DNA of 64,000 nt from JAVVHH01 sp964657565 (lineage in GTDB: Bacteria > Pseudomonadota > Alphaproteobacteria > Acetobacterales > Acetobacteraceae), in NCBI GenBank assembly GCA_964657565.1, contig CAZZVQ010000011.1:1-64000 (forward strand), written 5' to 3'. The position numbers and the translations under genes are program-made. The notes beneath the pieces are model-generated. The model saw only the letters and a list, made by a program, of their open reading frames with translations, ran no database searches and was not told the DNA's origin. Positions 27,734 to 35,622 of the stretch are shown one piece after another; position 1 is the stretch's first letter; the number at the start of each line of letters is the position of its first letter.

Positions 27734-28641
27734 CGCCGGGCGGCACCTCGCGCGAGGTGGTCCTCGTCGTCGACGATAGTCCGGCGACGCTCGGTTTGCT
27801 CAGCGAAGCGCTCGAGCGCGCCGGCTACACGGTGCTGGTCGCGCAATCGGGCCAAGACGCATTGCGGCTGATGCAGCGGATCACCCCGGATATCGTGCTG
27901 ATGGACGCGATGATGCCCGGGCTGGACGGCTTCGAGACGACGCGATTGATGAAGGCGAACGGCACGACCGCGACCATCCCCGTGGTCTTCATGACCGGCC
28001 TGACCGAGACCGAGCACGTGGTCCGCGGCCTCGAGTGCGGCGGCGTGGATTACGTGGCCAAGCCCGTTGCGCCGGACGAAGTCGTCGCCCGTGTGACGGT
28101 CCATCTCGCCACGGCGCGCCTGGCCCGGAGCGCTCGCATGGCGCTCGATACGACCGGGCGGTATCTGCTGTCGGTGACGCGCGACGGACAGGTGCTCTGG
28201 TCGACACCGCAGGCGACAAGGCTGCTCGAGGGCAACGGCGCTGTCACGCCGATGCCCGCTTCGATCATTGCGTGGCTCGAAGAGTGCATGCGCGGCCAGG
28301 GGACGGGCGTCGAGTTCAATCTGCCGCCCGACCGGGCCGGTGAGCGCCGGGTTCGCGTGACGTTTTTGGGGGAGGTGAGTCACAACGAGATCCTCTTGCG
28401 CCTTACTCCCGGAATGACTGATGAGATGGCGTTGAGCGGAAGCCTCAGCATCACGCGGCGTGAGGCGGAGGTTTTACTTTGGCTGAGCCGTGGCAAGAGC
28501 AATCGCGATATTGCGGCAATACTGGATCTGAGTCCGCGCACCGTAAACAAACACTTGGAACAGATTTTCACTAAGTTGGAGATCGACAACAGATCTTCTG
28601 CTACGGCCATCGCCGTTAGGGTTCTTGGGACGATGCAGTAA
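27730..28641 (+). CDS. LuxR-family response regulator partner of the NCS1 kinase
   Basis: A 303-residue regulator. The receiver at 8-125 has D-D at 15-16 and phospho-acceptor D59 (I-V-L-M-D-A-M-M-P-G). A middle section of about 100 residues looks like a degenerate PAS-like sensor. The C-terminal LuxR HTH (L-S-I-T-R-R-E-A-E-V-L, then I-L-D-L-S-P-R-T-V-N-K-H-L) binds DNA. GTG 27730 overlaps the kinase stop. It probably activates the divergent urt-fmd operon. The stop TAA abuts directly the stop of the convergent hydrolase gene, with no room for a terminator. Confidence 0.88.
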   Translation: MTPGGTSREVVLVVDDSPATLGLLSEALERAGYTVLVAQSGQDALRLMQRITPDIVLMDAMMPGLDGFETTRLMKANGTTATIPVVFMTGLTETEHVVRGLECGGVDYVAKPVAPDEVVARVTVHLATARLARSARMALDTTGRYLLSVTRDGQVLWSTPQATRLLEGNGAVTPMPASIIAWLEECMRGQGTGVEFNLPPDRAGERRVRVTFLGEVSHNEILLRLTPGMTDEMALSGSLSITRREAEVLLWLSRGKSNRDIAAILDLSPRTVNKHLEQIFTKLEIDNRSSATAIAVRVLGTMQ

Positions 28642-29433
28642 TTAGGGCAGGAAGGCGCGGATCGCGGCGGCGGTTTCGGCGGGATACTCCTCGTGCGCGG
28701 CCAACGCCCCGAGGATCGTGGCGAGGGTGATGCCCGCGGTGGTCGAAAGGGCGTCCATTTCGGCGCCGGATTTGGCGGGCGCGCCGGAGGGACGGAGCAG
28801 GAGGGTCGGGGGAAGGCCGGCGGCGAACAGGTCGAGGAAGGCGTCGCGGGTCTGGACCGGGTCGAGCCCGCCGCTGACGAAGGCGGCGGTGCCGAAGCGG
28901 GCGCGGGGCTGGCGAGCCACGGTCCGCTTGGCAGCGAGGAGGGCGGGCGTGACGTGCGCCGGGTCGGCGTAGACATGGGCGCGGAGCATGCGACCGATGA
29001 CGGGGTCGCTGAGATTGAGCCGGTACAGCGCCTGACCGACGATCGGCGCTTCCATGGCGGCGCGGATGCTGCGGCAGAGGCCGGGGCGCTGGCCGCGGGT
29101 CATGGTGGGGAACGGACCGCGCCATGTCGGAGCGATGAGGATGAGGCGGGCGAGGCGGCCCGGGTGGCGGCGGGTCGCTTCGGCGAGGTAGGTCGCGGCG
29201 TGGCCCGCGGCGATCCCGACGGAGCCCGGCGCGAGCGCGCGCATTTGGTCGTCGACGAAGGCGCGCAGGGCGGCGGGAGAGATGGGTGCCGTGCCCCGGG
29301 GACGCGCGCCGAAGCCGGGCCAGTCGGGGATGACGCAACGAAGGCGGTCGGCGAGCTGGTCGGCGAGGGGCTGCATCTCGTCACGGGTCGAGACGGAGGA
29401 AATGGCGGGCAGGAATAGGGCATCGGTCAGCAT
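28642..29433 (-). CDS. Alpha/beta-hydrolase fold protein lacking the nucleophile serine
   Basis: A 263-residue protein with the alpha/beta-hydrolase layout: a strand L-F-L-P-A-I near 6, P-D-W-P-G-F-G (oxyanion/lid region) near 37, a nucleophile-elbow region near 75 and R-L-A-R-L-I-L-I-A-P-T. The elbow reads G-I-A-A-G-H-A-A-T instead of G-H-S-x-G, so Ala replaces the nucleophile. It is probably a non-catalytic member with binding or structural duty. It lies 14 nt after the NorD-like gene on the same strand, so it belongs to the AAA+/VWA/cobalt operon. No substrate is inferred. Confidence 0.65.
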   Translation of the reverse strand: MLTDALFLPAISSVSTRDEMQPLADQLADRLRCVIPDWPGFGARPRGTAPISPAALRAFVDDQMRALAPGSVGIAAGHAATYLAEATRRHPGRLARLILIAPTWRGPFPTMTRGQRPGLCRSIRAAMEAPIVGQALYRLNLSDPVIGRMLRAHVYADPAHVTPALLAAKRTVARQPRARFGTAAFVSGGLDPVQTRDAFLDLFAAGLPPTLLLRPSGAPAKSGAEMDALSTTAGITLATILGALAAHEEYPAETAAAIRAFLP

Positions 29434-29447
29434 GGGCCGAGAGTGCC

Positions 29448-31634
29448 TCAGCGTTGCGCGAGGCGGAAATACATGTCGGTGAGGCGGGCTGGGAGGTCCT
29501 CGAGGCGGCGGACGAGCATGGTGTTGTGGCGGCCGAAGATGGTGGGGCCGGAGCCGGCATCGGTCGGATCCATGACGATGCCGTAGACGTCGATGCCGCG
29601 CTGGCGGAGGTCAAGGATGGCGCGGCGCGCGTCTTCGACGAGTTCGGCCGGGTTCGCGACGTCGATGTCCGATGGCTCGCCGTCGGTGAGGACTAGGACG
29701 AGTTTGCGCGTGGTGGGGAGCGGGGCGAGTTCGGCGCCGGCGTGGCGCAGGGCGGCGCCGACGCGGGTGGACAGGCCCGATTGCAGCCCGGCGAGCCGCT
29801 CGAGGACGATCGGCGCGAACGGTTCGGCGAAGTCCTTGAGGCGGGTGACGCGGATGTCGTCGCGGCCGGCGGAGGCGAAGGAACGCAGCGCGAAACGGTC
29901 ACCGCGGGCGTGCAGGGCGGCGGCGAGCGCAGCGGCGGCGCGGCGTTGGACGTCGAGGATGGTGAGGCCGGTGGGCGTTCGGGCTGCGGTGGATTGGGAG
30001 CTGTCCAGGATCAGCAGGGTGGCGAGGTCGCGGCCGGTGGGAGCGCGATCGCGGTAGAGGCGAGGGTCGGGTGCGAGGCCGGTGCGGCGCGCGGTGACGG
30101 CGGCGATGGCGCGGTCGAGGTCGAGGTCTTCGCCGTCCTCGTGCGGCGGGCGGCGGCGGCGGGGGCCGATCGCGACGCTGCGGATGAGACGGGCGAGGTC
30201 GGCGTGCAGGCGCGGGTCGGTTGTGTCGGTGACGGGCCGGCGGAGGGGGATTGCGTCGCGGATGGTGACCCAGTCGGGGCGAAGGGTGCGGGCGGCGGCG
30301 TCCCACTCGGGGTAGGTGGCGAGGATCGCGGCGCGGTCGTCTTGGCCGGCGTCGCGGGCGCGGGGGGCCGGGTCAGGGTCCGGCGTGTTGCGGGCGGTGT
30401 CGACGGAGAGGGCGAGACTATCGTCGGGCGTTTCGGGCAGGTCCCAGAGGTGCATGTTGTCGTCGCGATAGGCGGGGTCGACGACGTAGGTCTTGGCGTT
30501 GAACTGGATACGCATCTGGCCGAGATCGTTGCCGAGCAGGCTGCCGATGGTGCGGCTGATGGTGGGGTCGTTTGGATCGGCGGCGGCGAAGAGGCTGCGG
30601 CCTTTGTCGACGAAGCCGTCCGGGTCGGCATAGGCCGGGTCGAGGAGAGCGCGGGCGAGGCGCGCGAGCAGGCTGAGGGCGATCCGGTTGCCGCTTGGGG
30701 TGGCGATGTGAAACGGGGACCAGAGCGCGCGCAGGCCGGGGAAGCGGGCGATGGCGAGGGCCTCGACGCGGGCATCCTCGATGAGGCCGACCAGGACGCG
30801 CTGGATTGGGCGGAGCGAGGCGATCGGGAGCAGGACCGGGGGTGCGGTCAGGTGGGCGTGCGCGTGGGCGGCGGCGGCGCGATAGAGCGGGGCGATGCGG
30901 TCGGGAGACGTGCCGGGGTAGCTGGCGGGCAGGATGACGGTGCCGGACGCGATGGTAGGGCGGGTCAGGGTGCCCTGGGGAGCGGGCGGAAAAGCGCGCA
31001 GCCGGGGCGTGCCGCCCCAGAGGCCGGCGACGAAGGCGGTGAGCATGCGCTCGGTCTCGGCGAATCCCTGCGTGTCAGGACGGCGCGCGAGCAGCGCGTC
31101 GGCGAGCGGGTCGGAGCCGGTGAAGAAGGCGACGCGGCGGCGCTTATCCGTCGCGGTCGCTTTCAACCCGGCGGCGACGAAATCGACAAAGGCGGCGTCG
31201 TCTCCGCTGGCGAGGAGATAGGTCAGGCGGGCGGCGACGGGGGCGACCACGTTCGAGGCTTCGCGCGCTAGGCGAGCCATGGCGTGCCACCACTGGTGGA
31301 TGCCGGCGGGGCCGAGGAGGCGCGTCGCGGTGGGGAGCGCCTGCAGGCAGGCAAGGGCGGCGCGGGCGCCGGCGTGACGGCAGATGTCGGCGGCAGCGAT
31401 GCCGGCGGCCGGGTTGGGCGGGTCGAGGCGCCAGAACGCCTCCATAGCGGGAATACCGGCGTGAACGCGGGCGAGCTCGAGCGTCGCGGCGGCCCAGGCG
31501 CGCTGAAGGGCCGGGTCGGCGCGCGAGATCGTGCGCCAGGCGATGGCGAAGCCCGGGCGGAGCGCGTCGCGGTCGCGGACGAGGCGGTGGACGAGGTCGA
31601 GATCGGTGACGAGGCGGGTGGCCGTCTCGCTCAA
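29448..31634 (-). CDS. NorD/CbbO-like VWA-domain protein
   Basis: A 728-residue protein. The first 500 residues are helical and Ala/Arg rich with no recognised enzyme motif. The C-terminal VWA domain has an intact metal-adhesion site, L-I-L-D-S-S-Q-S-T near 543 and L-T-D-G-E-P-S-D near 648. NorD and CbbO work with a MoxR-type ATPase to remodel or metallate a target enzyme; CobT of cobaltochelatase is a distant analogue. The start is TTG 31634 overlapping the upstream stop (TTGA), which implies tight coupling with the ATPase. No norCB, Rubisco or cobN gene is nearby, so the client is unknown. Cobalt transport genes lie just upstream. Confidence 0.75.
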   Translation of the reverse strand: MSETATRLVTDLDLVHRLVRDRDALRPGFAIAWRTISRADPALQRAWAAATLELARVHAGIPAMEAFWRLDPPNPAAGIAAADICRHAGARAALACLQALPTATRLLGPAGIHQWWHAMARLAREASNVVAPVAARLTYLLASGDDAAFVDFVAAGLKATATDKRRRVAFFTGSDPLADALLARRPDTQGFAETERMLTAFVAGLWGGTPRLRAFPPAPQGTLTRPTIASGTVILPASYPGTSPDRIAPLYRAAAAHAHAHLTAPPVLLPIASLRPIQRVLVGLIEDARVEALAIARFPGLRALWSPFHIATPSGNRIALSLLARLARALLDPAYADPDGFVDKGRSLFAAADPNDPTISRTIGSLLGNDLGQMRIQFNAKTYVVDPAYRDDNMHLWDLPETPDDSLALSVDTARNTPDPDPAPRARDAGQDDRAAILATYPEWDAAARTLRPDWVTIRDAIPLRRPVTDTTDPRLHADLARLIRSVAIGPRRRRPPHEDGEDLDLDRAIAAVTARRTGLAPDPRLYRDRAPTGRDLATLLILDSSQSTAARTPTGLTILDVQRRAAAALAAALHARGDRFALRSFASAGRDDIRVTRLKDFAEPFAPIVLERLAGLQSGLSTRVGAALRHAGAELAPLPTTRKLVLVLTDGEPSDIDVANPAELVEDARRAILDLRQRGIDVYGIVMDPTDAGSGPTIFGRHNTMLVRRLEDLPARLTDMYFRLAQR

Positions 31635-32431
31635 GGGAGGCAGGCGGACACGACGGCGTCCAGGGCGTCGCGCATGTCGGTGTCGTCGGTGAGCGGCAGG
31701 ACGATGCCGGCGCGCAGGGCGTCGCGCATGGGGATGCCGGCGGCGGCGAGGCTGCCGGCATGGATGAGCATGCGGGTGGAGGCGCCCTCGCCGAGGCCGC
31801 GGCCACGCAGATTGCGGGTGCGGGCGGCGATGTCGACGAGGATTGCGGCGATCTCGGCGGCGATGCCGGCTTCGCGCGCGACGATGGCGGCCTCGGCGGC
31901 CGGTTCCGGGTAGGTAAAATCGATGGCGACGAAGCGCTGCTTGGTCGACTCCTTGAGGTCCTTCACGGCGCTCTGGTAGCCGGGGTTGTAGGAGACGACG
32001 AGCAGGAAGTCGGGGTGGGCCTGGACGAGCTCGCGGTTGCGATCGAGCGGGAGCACGCGGCGGTTGTCGGCGAGCGGGTGGATGATGACGGTGGTGTCCT
32101 GCCGGGCCTCGACGATCTCGTCGAGGTAGCAGATGGCGCCGTGGCGGACGGCGGTGGTGAGCGGTCCGTCGGCCCAGACGGTGCCGCCCGCATCGAGCAG
32201 GAAGCGGCCGGCGAGATCGGCGGCGGTCATGTCCTCGTGGCAGGCGACGGTGATGAGCGGGCGCCCGAGATCGAACGCCATGGTCTCGACGAACCGGGTC
32301 TTGCCGCAGCCGGTAGGACCCTTGAGCATGATCGGAAGCCTGCGGGCGGCGGCCGCGGCGAAGAGCGCGGCCTCGTTGGCGGCGGGCTGATAGAACGGCC
32401 GCGCCGCCAGACGGTACGCAGCGAGGTCCAT
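31631..32431 (-). CDS. NorQ/CbbQ-type MoxR AAA+ ATPase
   Basis: A 266-residue ATPase with the subfamily fingerprint: L-K-G-P-T-G-C-G-K-T-R-F-V-E (Walker A 38-45), T-V-A-C-H-E-D-M-T-A-A-D-L, D-G-P-L-T-T-A-V-R, I-C-Y-L-D-E-I-V-E-A-R-Q-D (Walker B) and V-S-Y-N-P-G-Y-Q-S. It is expected to form hexamers and act with the VWA protein encoded next as a chaperone or metal-insertase motor. ATG 32431 gives the normal N-terminus (Y-R-L-A-A-R-P-F-Y-Q-P). It starts 8 nt after cbtA, so cobalt import and this pair form one transcription unit. Confidence 0.88.
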   Translation of the reverse strand: MDLAAYRLAARPFYQPAANEAALFAAAAARRLPIMLKGPTGCGKTRFVETMAFDLGRPLITVACHEDMTAADLAGRFLLDAGGTVWADGPLTTAVRHGAICYLDEIVEARQDTTVIIHPLADNRRVLPLDRNRELVQAHPDFLLVVSYNPGYQSAVKDLKESTKQRFVAIDFTYPEPAAEAAIVAREAGIAAEIAAILVDIAARTRNLRGRGLGEGASTRMLIHAGSLAAAGIPMRDALRAGIVLPLTDDTDMRDALDAVVSACLP

Positions 32432-32438
32432 CGCCGGA

Positions 32439-33301
32439 TCAGCGCACCAGCGTTGCCAGGCGGCCACCCAGGCCCGGGTCGCGCTGCGGTGCGAGCAGCC
32501 GCTCGGCGGCGAAGCCGAAGACCACGCCGAATGTGCTCCACATGACGAGTTGCAGACCCATCGAGGCGAGGCGGAAGTGCCACAGGACGGTGGCGGGGAA
32601 GTCGGACGGGACCTCGTCAATCGCGGGCAGGATGATCGCCGCGGCAATGATGACGGCGACGTAGGCACCGAGCGCGGACAGGGTAGCGGTCCAAGCGTCG
32701 GTCCGTTCGACCAACTTGGTGCGCAGGACGATCGCGCCGACCGTGGCGGCAACGGAAATGGCGATCATGATGAAGTAGAGCGCTGTGCGGTGGGCGATGG
32801 TGTCGGGTTCGCCGACAGCCGGCGGGTTGGAGGGATAGATGATCATCGGCACGACCGAGATGGCCAGGAAACCAGCGGCGGCGAGGAGTGCCGCCACGGC
32901 TCGAGGCCGGGCTGAGCCGAGGCGGCCGAAAGCATAGGCGAAGACGAGGGCGAACAGGCCACCAAAGGCGGTGCCGTATACGGCGACCCCGGTCAGCAGG
33001 CCGATGCCTGACTGCGTGCTGCGGCTGAACAGCTCGGGCTCCGGCTCCTCTGCCGAGGCGAGAGCGTGGTCATGCGCATGACCAGNNNNNNNNNNCCCGC
33101 GGCGGCATGGTCGTGGCCCGGGGCGGCGTGATCAAGCAAGGCTTGATCGTGGGCAGATTGGGCCTTGGCGGCATCTGCGGCGGCCTCGAAGGCGATGGCG
33201 CGGTCGACGCTCGGCTCGCCGAACACTTTGCCGAACGTGAACATCAACAGCCCGGCGAGCAGGCCAACGAGCATGCCGCGGATGAGAAGAGAGCGCGCCA
33301 T
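32439..33301 (-). CDS. cbtA: Cobalt transporter subunit CbtA (interrupted by an assembly gap)
   Basis: The N-terminus (M-A-R-S-L-L-I-R-G-M-L-V-G-L-L-A-G) is a membrane helix followed by a periplasmic stretch ending H-A-A-P-G-H-D-H-A-A-A. Ten N bases interrupt it. After the gap the protein resumes in another frame with G-H-A-H-D-H-A-L-A and further membrane helices (G-L-L-T-G-V-A-V-Y-G-T-A-F-G-G-L) to the stop at 32439. The His-rich loop is the proposed metal-binding part of CbtA. The frame change comes from the arbitrary gap length, so the gene is probably intact. CbtA with CbtB is a predicted cobalt uptake system. Often a B12 riboswitch precedes it; none was found here. Confidence 0.85.
33086..33095. 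other. Assembly gap (10 N)
   Basis: Ten undetermined bases fall exactly in the His/Asp-rich coding repeat of cbtA. The true length is unknown, so the reading frames on either side cannot be joined from this sequence. Confidence 0.99.
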
Positions 33302-33360
33302 TCATGACCTCCGGTCGGGGCGGAGCGGGTCAGTAACCCGCTCCGGACGGTGTGTGGATG

Positions 33361-33567
33361 TTAGTGGCAGGGGAAGCCGAGCAGATGGCGCGCATCGTGG
33401 ACGAATTCATGCACATACATGCCCTTGAACAGCGAGGTGGCGCCCTCCTCGGCACCGACGAAATACAGCGCGAGCAAGAACAGGGCGCCGAAAATGGCCC
33501 ACGGCATGAGTTCGCGAACCGGAATTGGCGCGGCGATCGCGCCGGGGGACAAGGCTAGGTCAGACAT
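33361..33567 (-). CDS. cbtB: Cobalt transporter subunit CbtB
   Basis: A 68-residue protein with one membrane helix (L-M-P-W-A-I-F-G-A-L-F-L-L-A-L-Y-F) and the CbtB C-terminus Y-V-H-E-F-V-H-D-A-R-H-L-L-G-F-P-C-H, rich in His for metal capture. ATG 33567 has GAGGAG 7 nt upstream. It precedes cbtA by 59 nt, as usual. Its promoter region is shared with the divergent phosphatase-like gene. Confidence 0.92.
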   Translation of the reverse strand: MSDLALSPGAIAAPIPVRELMPWAIFGALFLLALYFVGAEEGATSLFKGMYVHEFVHDARHLLGFPCH

Positions 33568-33737
33568 CGTCATTCTCCTCGTGTCCATCGAAAGCACCGC
33601 GACTCATTTCGCAGTGCGACAACATCCATCTCGAATCGTGGTTGCAGACTGCCAGATCCAGCGTGAAACGATCCAGGCTGGGGATCATGCGCCGGCCGCG
33701 ACGGCATTGGCGGGGCCGGTAATCCGTCTACTGGTCA

Positions 33738-33776
33738 AGACTAGGAAGTGCGGTCCCGCACTGTCAAACATATAAA
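33738..33776. promoter_or_regulatory. Divergent promoters with a shared 16-bp palindromic operator
   Basis: Leftward, TTGACA (minus strand, 33762-33767) is followed 17-18 nt on by a weak CTAGTC/TAGTCT -10. Rightward, TATAAA (33771-33776) lies 6 nt before ATG 33783, giving an almost leaderless message. The perfect palindrome AGTGCGG-tc-CCGCACT (33747-33762) fills the leftward spacer and overlaps the rightward -35 zone. A regulator bound there would control cbtBA and the phosphatase-like gene together; a metal-responsive one is a guess. Confidence 0.5.
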
Positions 33777-33782
33777 TACATC

Positions 33783-34358
33783 ATGTCCATTCAATTGACC
33801 CTGGTCTCTCAGGCAGCCACTTCAGCGACGCGCCTGGCCGCCTTCGCGACGGATGATCCGCTCGATGCGGCAGGGTTGGAGGCGGCGCAGCTTGTGGCAA
33901 GGACCATCCGGCGGGTCGATGCAGCGTGGTCGAGCCCGGCGCAAGCGGCCCGCGAGACGGCGGCAGCGCTGGGACTGACGGCGCGCGAGGAACCAGCGCT
34001 GCGGGAGATCGATTACGGCGATTGGGCCGGGCGGACGATGGACGAGGTCGGCCAGACGGACCCGGCGGGCTTCGCCGCGTGGCTGGCCGATCCGTTTTCA
34101 GCGCCGCACGGTGGCGAAAGCATTGACAGGGCGGTCGCGCGAACGGCGCAGTGGATGGGTTCGCTCGATCAGGAGGCCGCGCGTGTCGTTGCCGTCAGCC
34201 ATGCCAGCATCATTCGCGCGGCGATCGTCAGCGCCCTCGATGCGCCGCTCACCGCCTTCTGGCGCATCGATGTCCCGCCGCTCTGCCGTGCCAGCCTCCA
34301 GCAGCGCGGGCGAGTGTGGACGTTGCGCTGGGTGGGGCCGATGCAAAGCGTGGGCTGA
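33783..34358 (+). CDS. Histidine-phosphatase-fold protein lacking the RHG motif
   Basis: A 191-residue protein related to CobC-like histidine phosphatases: S-S-P-A-Q-A-A-R-E-T near 50, L-R-E-I-D-Y-G-D-W-A-G-R-T, P-H-G-G-E-S and V-V-A-V-S-H-A-S-I-I-R. The catalytic N-terminal L-x-R-H-G-x-T is replaced by L-V-S-Q-A-A-T, so the phospho-accepting His is missing. I expect a binding rather than catalytic role. Beside cbtBA it might relate to cobamide metabolism, but no other B12 synthesis gene is present. It is first of a three-gene operon with the next two genes. Confidence 0.7.
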   Translation: MSIQLTLVSQAATSATRLAAFATDDPLDAAGLEAAQLVARTIRRVDAAWSSPAQAARETAAALGLTAREEPALREIDYGDWAGRTMDEVGQTDPAGFAAWLADPFSAPHGGESIDRAVARTAQWMGSLDQEAARVVAVSHASIIRAAIVSALDAPLTAFWRIDVPPLCRASLQQRGRVWTLRWVGPMQSVG

Positions 34359-34379
34359 CCGCGCGGGACGTGGCTGAGC

Positions 34380-34928
34380 ATGCCGTTTGCGCTGAACCTG
34401 ACGCCGGATCCCGAGGCATCGCTGGGCGTGGAGCGCGTGTTGGCCGGGCTGCCGGCGTTAGGGATCGGCGAGGAGCAACTCGTTACACAGTATGGGCCGT
34501 GCGTCACGTTGCTGGTCGTCGAGGACAGCGTGCATCCGGACGACTTGCTGGAGATGCTGCGACGGCACGTGCTGCGGACGGCGCCGATCCCGCTGACGCT
34601 CGTCGAGCCCTGCGTCATCCCGGGCAATCCACCGACGCTGAGCCTACGCGCGGCTCCGGCGCAGGCGCTATTGACGTTGCACAACGCGATGTTCCGCAGC
34701 GTGCCCGAACAGGCGGTGCACCTGCATTACCGGCCGGCTTATTGGCAGCCGCACCTGAAGCTCGCCAACGTGTCGGCAGACCCGGCGGTGTCGCGCACAT
34801 TCGTCGAGCGGATGGCCGCGAACTGGGTGCCGCTGCAGGGCTGGCTGGTCGCGTTCGAGGCGGTCCATTATCCGCCGGTCGAGGCGATCTGGCACGGGCG
34901 ATTGCTGCCTGCGCTTGATGGGGCTTGA
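34380..34928 (+). CDS. 2H phosphoesterase-fold protein with one altered motif
   Basis: A 182-residue protein resembling the 2'-5' RNA ligase/2H superfamily. The second motif, P-H-L-K-L-A, keeps its His. The first, where P-H-V-T-L is expected, reads P-C-V-T-L. Strand pattern and length fit the fold. With one of two catalytic His residues replaced by Cys it may be inactive or altered in chemistry. It lies 21 nt after the phosphatase-like gene and overlaps the FhuF-like gene. Role unknown. Confidence 0.5.
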   Translation: MPFALNLTPDPEASLGVERVLAGLPALGIGEEQLVTQYGPCVTLLVVEDSVHPDDLLEMLRRHVLRTAPIPLTLVEPCVIPGNPPTLSLRAAPAQALLTLHNAMFRSVPEQAVHLHYRPAYWQPHLKLANVSADPAVSRTFVERMAANWVPLQGWLVAFEAVHYPPVEAIWHGRLLPALDGA

Positions 34929-35619
34929 GGATCGAGCGCTTCAGGAAATGCTGGCCCGGGTCATTCCGCCAGCATTGGCGCGGCTCGCGGTTGGGACAGT
35001 GTCTGGCGAGACGGTCGCCACGTTCGATCTGCTCAACCCGACGATGCTCGCGCGGGTGCTGAGCCCCGAGTCACGGGATCGGCGGGCGGTGGTGTCCGTC
35101 TGGGCATTGGAGGCGTTCGAGACGGTGTTGCCGCCGGTGATCGCCGCGGCCGTGCTGTTGGAGCGGGTGCCGGATGCTGAGGTGGGATGGGTGATCGGGA
35201 AAGACCGGGTCACCGGGTTGCGGGCACGGGCTTGGAATGAGGAGAGCTTCGCCGCGTTCGCGGTGGGGGTGCTGGCACCGTTCGTGGCGATCGTGGCGGA
35301 ACGGGGCGGCGTGTCGCAGCGGGTGCTGTGGAGTAACGCAGGACATATCGTCGAGGCGTTCCTGGGAATGATCGAGCGGGAAGCCGGGATTTCGGCGGGG
35401 AGCGCGGCCATCCGGGAGTTGCTCGCGAGACCGGTGGTGGCCGGCGTAACGAACGGGCTGTTCGCGCCAGTGCGATATGTGGATGGGCAGCGGTTCAGGC
35501 GCGTGTGCTGCTTGCGGTTCCTGGTGCCGTCTTGGCGAATTTGCCTGATCTGCCCGTTGCCACAGGGGCATGCCGGCCGGAACCGGGGTGACCCTCCCCT
35601 GGCCGAGGGGAGGGATTAG
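34918..35619 (+). CDS. FhuF-like [2Fe-2S] protein
   Basis: A 233-residue protein whose C-terminal part has C-C-x10-C-x2-C (Cys 197, 198, 209, 212), the unusual [2Fe-2S] ligand pattern of FhuF ferric-siderophore reductase. The rest is helical without membrane spans. Family members reduce ferric siderophores in the cytoplasm. Here, beside cobalt and amidase genes, it may reduce another metal complex. ATG 34918 overlaps the previous gene. The last dozen codons run through a strong hairpin, so the C-terminal tail beyond C-P-L is probably not conserved. Confidence 0.65.
   Translation: MGLEDRALQEMLARVIPPALARLAVGTVSGETVATFDLLNPTMLARVLSPESRDRRAVVSVWALEAFETVLPPVIAAAVLLERVPDAEVGWVIGKDRVTGLRARAWNEESFAAFAVGVLAPFVAIVAERGGVSQRVLWSNAGHIVEAFLGMIEREAGISAGSAAIRELLARPVVAGVTNGLFAPVRYVDGQRFRRVCCLRFLVPSWRICLICPLPQGHAGRNRGDPPLAEGRD
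35592..35614. terminator. Hairpin between convergent FhuF-like gene and amiE
   Basis: CCCTCCCCT-ggccg-AGGGGAGGG is a perfect 9-bp stem. It overlaps the last codons of the FhuF-like gene and sits just before the amiE stop on the other strand, so it can serve both convergent genes. No long T-run follows on either side. Confidence 0.6.
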
Positions 35620-35622
35620 GGG

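Noticed and set aside
29448..32431. Assignment as true NorQ/NorD for nitric oxide reductase
   Set aside because: No norCB in the window and the genes follow cbtA, so a generic NorQ/NorD-type label is used.
33568..33782. Cobalamin riboswitch upstream of cbtB
   Set aside because: No B12 box or conserved core could be found in the 215-bp region.
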